Source: Fidelibacterota bacterium (lineage in GTDB: Bacteria > Fidelibacterota > Marinisomatia > Marinisomatales > S15-B10). From it: a stretch of 11,358 nt of DNA. Below the pieces are notes generated by a model. The model was given only the letters and a program-made list of their open reading frames with translations, had not been told where the DNA came from and made no database searches. Position 1 is the stretch's first letter. Each line of letters begins with the position of its first letter. A program made the position numbers and the translations under genes. The stretch is taken from NCBI GenBank assembly GCA_002691365.1, contig NZHL01000025.1, positions 11,798-23,155 on the forward strand, in the 5' to 3' direction. This document shows, in pieces, positions 7,278-11,358 of this stretch.

Positions 7278-8258
7278 CTAATTATTATTAAACTTATTTT
7301 CTTGTCTCCATTTAATAAGTTTTTTTAAACCAGATTCTAAATTATACTTGTATTGAAAATCTAAATCTTTTTTTGCTTTAGATGGATCTCCAATTCTATT
7401 TTGAACCATTTGTCTTGCATCATCAACACTGTATGGATTATACTTAACAACTAAATTTGAATCTTTAAGATTTAGAATAAGATCGCACAATTCCTTAATA
7501 GAAGTTTGAATTCCTGTTCCAACATTATAAAATTCATCACTTATATCAGATTGCATTGCCAAAATATTACACCTACCTGCATCTTCAACATCAATAAAAT
7601 CATAAGCTTGGCTTCCATCACCATTTATATTTGGTTCTACATTTGCATCAATTTTATTTAACATAATAGGTATTACACCTGTATAAGCTGCATTCTGATC
7701 TTGATGTGGTCCATAAACATTCATATATCTTAAACCTACATAACTTAATTTATACCTATCGTAAAAAGCTTTACACATTGCTTCTCCAGCAATTTTTGTT
7801 GCTCCGTAAAAATTCCTATTATTAAATGGATGTTTTTCTGTCATTGGAATTTCTACGGCATCTCCATATACTGAAGCAGATGAAGAATAAATTAATCTTT
7901 TAACATTATTATTAATACAAGCCTCTAAAACATTATATGTTCCTTCAATATTTACATGAAAAGCTGTTCTCGGAAAATCTTTACAGTGCAAAAGCCACAT
8001 TGCAGCTAAATGAATTACGCCATCGATTCCATTCATAGCATCATTTAATAAGTCTATATCCCGAATATCACCACCATTTGGATATATTTTACATCTATCA
8101 TCTTCTAAACTTTTTCTAATATTTTCAATATTTCCCCTTGAAAAATTATCATAAATCAATACTTCTTTTACGTTTGTTTTCAATAGTTCAGAAATAACAT
8201 GACTTCCAATGAATCCTGATCCGCCAATTACTAATATCTTACTATCTTTTATTTCCAT
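7278..8258 (-). CDS. UDP-sugar epimerase-like NAD-dependent extended SDR
   Basis: The 326-residue protein has the GxxGxxG dinucleotide motif in VIGGSGFIGSH (G12, G15, G18), IYDNFSRGN with the acidic D37 expected for NAD over NADP, HLAAMWLLHC at 83-92, SSSASVYGD at 125-133 and the catalytic pair Y151 and K155 in YGATK. NVYGPHQD and NGDGSQAYDFIDVEDA in the second half are typical of UDP-glucose 4-epimerase relatives. It most likely epimerises a UDP-activated amino sugar or uronic acid, C4 being the commonest position; the substrate is not readable. The MWLLHC segment replaces the more usual alternative in GalE and may mark a specialised subgroup. The ATG lies eight bases after the stop of the 60-residue gene. 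Its position directly before the amidotransferase suggests that both act on the same uronic acid or uronamide. Confidence 0.88.
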   Translation of the reverse strand: MEIKDSKILVIGGSGFIGSHVISELLKTNVKEVLIYDNFSRGNIENIRKSLEDDRCKIYPNGGDIRDIDLLNDAMNGIDGVIHLAAMWLLHCKDFPRTAFHVNIEGTYNVLEACINNNVKRLIYSSSASVYGDAVEIPMTEKHPFNNRNFYGATKIAGEAMCKAFYDRYKLSYVGLRYMNVYGPHQDQNAAYTGVIPIMLNKIDANVEPNINGDGSQAYDFIDVEDAGRCNILAMQSDISDEFYNVGTGIQTSIKELCDLILNLKDSNLVVKYNPYSVDDARQMVQNRIGDPSKAKKDLDFQYKYNLESGLKKLIKWRQENKFNNN

Positions 8259-8266
8259 AAAATAAT

Positions 8267-8449
8267 TTACTTTAATAATTCTTTATATTTATCAAAATTC
8301 AACATGTTAATATTGTCTAAAAAATAAGGTTCGACTTTAATTATATTATATTTTGAAGAAAAATTTAAAAATGAAAAAATATTATTTTTCTCTATAGTTG
8401 AATGATATTTTACATGATTGCAAAGGAATGAGCCTTTATAATTTTTCAT
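8267..8449 (-). CDS. Small protein of unknown function (60 residues)
   Basis: I do not recognise this product. Its ATG overlaps the stop of the 2-epimerase gene in an ATGA and its stop lies eight bases before the next ATG, so it occupies an otherwise empty slot and is probably translated by coupling; no Shine-Dalgarno is visible. The sequence contains CNHVKYHST near residues 10-18, FSFLNFSSKY, and IIKVEPYFLDN in the middle; it has no signal peptide and no convincing membrane helix. It may be a real small protein or the remnant of a larger enzyme lost by deletion. No continuation of similar character is visible in the other minus-strand frames within the gap. Confidence 0.45.
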   Translation of the reverse strand: MKNYKGSFLCNHVKYHSTIEKNNIFSFLNFSSKYNIIKVEPYFLDNINMLNFDKYKELLK

Positions 8450-8997
8450 AAAGATTTAAGAATTTTTCTTATTTTATTTGCTGTATTTCCTGAACCATAA
8501 ACATTACTAGGCTCAAAAGGCTTTAAATCTAAAGTTAATGCTTTTTTTAAATCGTTTATATTAGGACCACAAAGAATATTAGCTCCAATATCTAACAATT
8601 CAACCCACTCTGTTTGATCTCTAATTGTTATGCATGGAACTCCATAAAAAAAAGCTTCTTTCTGAATGCCACCAGAATCTGTTGCGATTTTAGAAGCATT
8701 TTTTTCTAAAATAATCATATCAAAAAAACCCACTGGGTTTATTAATTTAATATTTTTTCCAATATTACATTCATATTCAGATAATTTTATTTTTGTTCTT
8801 GGATGAATTGGAATAATTACTTGAGTATTTAAACTAGATAAAGCATCAAAAATATTGTTTAATTTTATTGAAGAATCAGTGTTTTCAGGTCTATGAATAG
8901 TAGTTAAAATATAATTTTTTTTTTTAACTCCAAGTTTGTCTAATATTTTTGAAGAATGATCAGCTTTTTTTGAAAAATAAAGTGTTGAATCAAACAT
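8446..8997 (-). CDS. wbpI: UDP-GlcNAc3NAcA 2-epimerase, C-terminal half (WbpI/WlbD type, frameshifted)
   Basis: This 183-residue frame is the C-terminal half of the 2-epimerase begun at 9511. It includes TTIHRPENTD (H35 here is the conserved active-site His region of the family), IPIHPRTK, DSGGIQKEA and IRDQTEWVEL. The RDQTEW form, instead of the RDTTERPE form of WecB, is what I associate with enzymes acting on the 2,3-diacetamido-glucuronic acid derivative. The ATG at 8997 is probably internal: with one A fewer in the 11-A tract at 9018-9028, the upstream frame reads DKKKIFNVGDIMFDS and runs through it, giving 354 residues in all, the normal length of the family. A second 11-A tract at 8915-8925 is in frame (VKKKNY). 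The product would complete UDP-ManNAc3NAcA synthesis in the cytoplasm. Confidence 0.85.
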   Translation of the reverse strand: MFDSTLYFSKKADHSSKILDKLGVKKKNYILTTIHRPENTDSSIKLNNIFDALSSLNTQVIIPIHPRTKIKLSEYECNIGKNIKLINPVGFFDMIILEKNASKIATDSGGIQKEAFFYGVPCITIRDQTEWVELLDIGANILCGPNINDLKKALTLDLKPFEPSNVYGSGNTANKIRKILKSL

Positions 8998-9001
8998 AAT
9001 A

Positions 9002-9511
9002 TCACCAACATTGAAAATTTTTTTTTTTATCTATCCCTTCTTTAATTAAGTTATTAAAACTAACCTCAGATGGTACAAATAATATTGTTGCAATATGATC
9101 AGTTAACAATCTATTTATTTCTTCAGGCATTTTCCTATTAAAAGAACGTAATCCTGACTCAACATGTATGACAGGTATATGAATTTTTACAGCTGCCAAA
9201 GCCCCAGCTAAAGTTGAATTTGTATCTCCATAAACTAAAACAAAATCGGGTTTTTCTTTTAATAATATTTCTTCTACTTTTTCTAATTGCCTTCCTGTCA
9301 TTGCTCCATGAGATAAATTTTGAACTCCTAAATTATATTTTGGAGTTGGAATCATCATCTCTTCAAAAAATATTTTACTCATATTATGATCAAAATGTTG
9401 ACCTGTGTGTACAATAATTTCTTGAATTGATTGATCTTTGGAAAATTCTAAGCTAAGTACTGAAGCTTTGATAAATTGAGGCCTAGCTCCAATAATTGTA
9501 ACTATTTTCAT
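9002..9511 (-). CDS. wbpI: UDP-GlcNAc3NAcA 2-epimerase, N-terminal half (WbpI/WlbD type, frameshifted)
   Basis: The 169-residue frame holds the first Rossmann half of a non-hydrolysing UDP-sugar 2-epimerase: IIGARPQFIK at 6-15, VHTGQHFD at 34-41, YGDTNST at 94-100 (D96), HVESGLRSFN at 116-125 (E118) and PEEINR at 129-134. These positions correspond to the UDP-binding and acid/base residues of the WecB family. It stops early with the unrelated tail NFQCW, because the reading frame shifts in a run of 11 A residues after GIDKKK. The ATG start overlaps the acetyltransferase stop in an ATGA, with a weak AAAAGG upstream at 9524-9529. As the last step of the diacetamido-mannuronic acid route it follows the three other enzymes in operon order. 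Slippage during transcription or replication, a sequencing error, or a real null allele could each explain the split. Confidence 0.87.
   Translation of the reverse strand: MKIVTIIGARPQFIKASVLSLEFSKDQSIQEIIVHTGQHFDHNMSKIFFEEMMIPTPKYNLGVQNLSHGAMTGRQLEKVEEILLKEKPDFVLVYGDTNSTLAGALAAVKIHIPVIHVESGLRSFNRKMPEEINRLLTDHIATILFVPSEVSFNNLIKEGIDKKKNFQCW
9018..9028 (-). other. 11-A homopolymer carrying the 2-epimerase frameshift
   Basis: The plus strand has eleven T residues (coding strand A11) between GAT and TTTTC. With ten A residues the frame reads GIDKKKIFNVGDIM and joins the two halves exactly; with eleven it terminates at 9002. This is the classic kind of tract where polymerases slip, so a fraction of transcripts could be in frame even if the DNA sequence is correct. 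Confidence 0.8.
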
Positions 9512-10014
9512 TCCAATCTATTACCTTTTTTATCAACTTTTCCAATTATTTTACCTGGATTTCCAACTACTAATGAAAATGGTGGAACATCTTTTGTAAT
9601 AACAGTACCCGATCCAATCATAGCATATTCTCCTATAGTTACTCCACAAACGATAGTAGCATTTGCACCAATACTTGCTGATTTTTTTATTAGTGTTTTT
9701 TTGTAAAACTGAGAACCCCTTTGAGGAAACTCTGACCTTGGTAATTTAATATTCGTAAAAACCATAGAGGGTCCACAAAAAACATAATCTTCTAGCTCTA
9801 CACCTTCATAAACTGAAACATTATTTTGAATTTTAACAAAATTTCCAATTTTAACATTGTTACCAACAACTACGTTTTGTCCTAAATGACAATTTTCGCC
9901 AAGGTTTGCTCCACTTAAAATATGTGAAAAATGCCATATTTTAGTACCAGAACCTATTTTAACATCATCATCTATAAATGAAGAGTGATGTACAAAAAAA
10001 TTTTTTTTATCCAT
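9508..10014 (-). CDS. wbpD: UDP-GlcNAc3NA N-acetyltransferase (WbpD/WlbB type)
   Basis: The 168-residue protein is built of hexapeptide repeats that form a left-handed beta-helix, visible from about residue 19 (VKIGSGTKIW) through LGQNVVVGNNVKIG to IGEYAMIGSGTVITKDVPP at 127-145. CGPSMVFTN at 80-88, SASIGANATIVCGVTIG at 112-128 and VVGNPGKIIG near 149-158 are the segments I associate with WbpD/WlbB enzymes. It should acetylate the 3-amino group of UDP-2-acetamido-3-amino-glucuronic acid using acetyl-CoA, as a cytoplasmic trimer. The ATG overlaps the last eight bases of the dehydrogenase gene, and its stop overlaps the 2-epimerase start, so translation of three consecutive pathway enzymes is coupled. 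No damage is visible. Other sugar O- or N-acetyltransferases share the fold, but the neighbours make this assignment strong. Confidence 0.9.
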   Translation of the reverse strand: MDKKNFFVHHSSFIDDDVKIGSGTKIWHFSHILSGANLGENCHLGQNVVVGNNVKIGNFVKIQNNVSVYEGVELEDYVFCGPSMVFTNIKLPRSEFPQRGSQFYKKTLIKKSASIGANATIVCGVTIGEYAMIGSGTVITKDVPPFSLVVGNPGKIIGKVDKKGNRLE

Positions 10015-10978
10015 TTTCTATTAATTGATTTCCTGCATTTACTAAAATTTTTGTTACCTCTAAAGCATGTTTTCCATTTGCAATATCAAGTTTTTTACCA
10101 TCTAAATGATTTATAAAATAGGATAATTCTTCAGCAAGTGGCATCTTATTTTCATATTCTATTAATGTAATTGGCCCATCAATTTTCTCAGGAATTCCAT
10201 TTTCAAAATCAAATTTTTTAGTATATAATTTTAATGGCTTTCCATCTTTAGAATCTTCAAAAGTTATCATTGCATTAGAACCAATCACAACCAATCTTTG
10301 TTCCTTAAAAGGATGTAACCAACTAACAAATATATGTCCGTCTATATTATTTTTATATTTAATTTGTGTTAACGTTGAATCTGGAATTCCTTTCTGTAAA
10401 AATGTACTTCCATTTGATATAATTTTTTTCGGAGAAGATCCGATAAGATAATCGAAAATAGATATATCATGAGGAGCTAAACTCCAAAAAACATTTTCTT
10501 CTGTTCTCACTTTTCCAAGATTTAATCTATTACTATAAATATATTGTAAATCACCAATCATTTCATCTTTAATCATTTTTTTTATTTTTTTTATTGCTGG
10601 ATGAAAAAGCATTAAATGTCCAACCATAAGATTAATATTATTTTTATTTGCAAGGTCAACCAAATAAGTTGCATGCTCAATTGATAAAGTAAGAGGCTTT
10701 TCAATTAAAATATGTTTGGAATTATTAATTATTTTTTTTGCAATATCAAAATGTGTCTCTGCTGGTGTAGCAACAACATATCCATCATAAAAATTTTTTG
10801 ATAATGTTTCTTCAAGATTATCATGTATTAAAATATATGGGTAATCATTTCTAAATTTTTTTAATAAATTTTTATCTGCATCGACAATTCCACCAAGACA
10901 TCCAAGCTCATCAAGAGTTCTAACATGATTTTTTCCCCAGTAACCAGCACCGACAACACATACTTTCTTTTGACTCAA
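10007..10978 (-). CDS. wbpB: UDP-GlcNAcA 3-dehydrogenase (Gfo/Idh family, WbpB/WlbA type)
   Basis: The 323-residue protein starts with a Rossmann fold VCVVGAGYWGKNHVR (G10, G12, G15) and has the Gfo/Idh signature EKPLTLS with K94, plus APHDISIFDYL, where H170 and D171 sit in the active-site region. By family precedent it oxidises C3 of UDP-2-acetamido-2-deoxy-glucuronic acid with NAD, the keto product being passed to the aminotransferase encoded immediately upstream. The start is TTG at 10978, which shares TTGA with the aminotransferase stop; the protein begins just five residues before the conserved strand, so no later start is reasonable. It overlaps the acetyltransferase by eight bases. 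Gfo/Idh enzymes act on many sugars, and the specific assignment rests largely on the flanking aminotransferase, acetyltransferase and 2-epimerase. Confidence 0.87.
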   Translation of the reverse strand: MSQKKVCVVGAGYWGKNHVRTLDELGCLGGIVDADKNLLKKFRNDYPYILIHDNLEETLSKNFYDGYVVATPAETHFDIAKKIINNSKHILIEKPLTLSIEHATYLVDLANKNNINLMVGHLMLFHPAIKKIKKMIKDEMIGDLQYIYSNRLNLGKVRTEENVFWSLAPHDISIFDYLIGSSPKKIISNGSTFLQKGIPDSTLTQIKYKNNIDGHIFVSWLHPFKEQRLVVIGSNAMITFEDSKDGKPLKLYTKKFDFENGIPEKIDGPITLIEYENKMPLAEELSYFINHLDGKKLDIANGKHALEVTKILVNAGNQLIENG

Positions 10979-11358
10979 CTTTTTAATGCCCTTTTAATTA
11001 TATCAGCAATATTCACAATATCTTTTTCATCTAAATATGGATGCATAGGAAGACTAAAAATTCGTTTTGAGACATCCTCACTAATAGGTAATGTTCCTGC
11101 TTTTTGATTTAAATATTTATAAGCGGTTTGCAAATGTAAAGGAGTTGGATAATATATTGCAGTTGGTACTCCATTATCCTTTAAATAAGCTTGAATTATT
11201 CCTCTTTCTATTTCATTTTTTGCCAATACTGAATATTGCGCCCATGCTGAAATATTGTTTGGACGAACATAAGGAGTTATTAAAACCTCTGATAAATGTT
11301 TATTATACATTTTAGCAATTTGATTTCTAGATTTTATTTCATCATCAAAAATTTCAAG
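10975..11358 (-). CDS. wbpE: DegT/DnrJ/EryC1-family sugar aminotransferase, C-terminal part (WbpE/WlbC type)
   Basis: Only the last 127 residues lie in the window; the frame is open through the right edge, and the residues before the ATG at 11310 (LEIFDDEIKSRNQIAK) belong to the family's helix, so that ATG is internal. SAWAQYSVLAKN, GVPTAIYYPTPLHLQTAY, KAGTLPISE and SLPMHPYLDE are the C-terminal landmarks of PLP-dependent nucleotide-sugar aminotransferases. The PLP lysine is in the missing part. The expected reaction is transfer of an amino group from glutamate to the 3-keto sugar made by the neighbouring dehydrogenase, producing UDP-GlcNAc3NA-uronate. The gene ends in a TTGA overlap with the dehydrogenase start, consistent with an enzyme pair sharing an unstable keto intermediate. 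The WbpE label is by context and resemblance; other members aminate C4. Confidence 0.85.
   Translation of the reverse strand, partial: LEIFDDEIKSRNQIAKMYNKHLSEVLITPYVRPNNISAWAQYSVLAKNEIERGIIQAYLKDNGVPTAIYYPTPLHLQTAYKYLNQKAGTLPISEDVSKRIFSLPMHPYLDEKDIVNIADIIKRALKS

Noticed and set aside
9002..9511. WecB (UDP-GlcNAc 2-epimerase)
   Set aside because: The downstream half has RDQTEWVEL instead of the WecB-type RDTTERPE, and the three flanking genes belong to the diacetamido-uronic acid route.
9214..9706. Two plus-strand open frames (9214-9417 and 9476-9706)
   Set aside because: Both are antisense to well-matched 2-epimerase and acetyltransferase coding sequence.
10925..11315. Plus-strand open frames (10925-11107 and 11091-11315)
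   Set aside because: Antisense to the dehydrogenase start and the aminotransferase C-terminus, without supporting motifs or ribosome-binding sites.
1..11358. CRISPR, tRNA, insertion sequence or attachment-site signals
   Set aside because: No spaced direct repeats, cloverleaf, transposase or integrase motifs were seen; T-runs and AT palindromes are background in such AT-rich DNA.

Overview
The window is a very AT-rich stretch (roughly a quarter G+C by eye) in which every credible gene lies on the minus strand, so transcription runs from position 11358 towards position 1. Genes overlap by a few bases (ATGA or TTGA junctions) or are separated by only a few bases, and no promoter, terminator, RNA gene, insertion sequence or CRISPR array is visible. 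The content is a piece of a surface-polysaccharide (O-antigen or capsule-like) biosynthesis operon that continues beyond both ends. The compact low-GC style fits a free-living aquatic bacterium of the SAR11 or Prochlorococcus kind, but this is a guess from composition and gene content; no taxonomic marker is present.

Upstream block (11358 to 8446): four genes match the set that converts UDP-GlcNAcA to UDP-2,3-diacetamido-2,3-dideoxy-mannuronic acid in Pseudomonas (WbpB, WbpE, WbpD, WbpI) and Bordetella (WlbA-D): a DegT-type aminotransferase (3' part only), a Gfo/Idh-type dehydrogenase, a left-handed beta-helix acetyltransferase and a non-hydrolysing 2-epimerase. The epimerase is split by a one-base shift at an 11-A tract. 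The UDP-GlcNAc 6-dehydrogenase that should feed the pathway is not in the window.

Middle block (8449 to 4520): a 60-residue protein of unknown role, an extended-SDR sugar epimerase, a glutamine-dependent asparagine-synthase-like amidotransferase, and a second extended SDR whose reading frame has no ATG, GTG or TTG start. The amidotransferase next to a uronic-acid pathway suggests that the uronic acid is converted to its amide.

Downstream block (4518 to 1): deacetylase-like, formyltransferase, deacetylase-like, formyltransferase, a WbqC-family protein, and a cysteine-rich glycosyltransferase that is frameshifted near position 541 and runs off the left edge. Alternation of NodB-fold proteins with formyltransferases suggests N-deacetylation followed by N-formylation of an amino sugar, perhaps for a capping residue.

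The most useful points for a second look are the deacetylase/formyltransferase double pair, the inferred amidated diamino-uronic acid, two frameshifts (one in a homopolymer), the missing canonical start of the second SDR, and the unexplained small gene.
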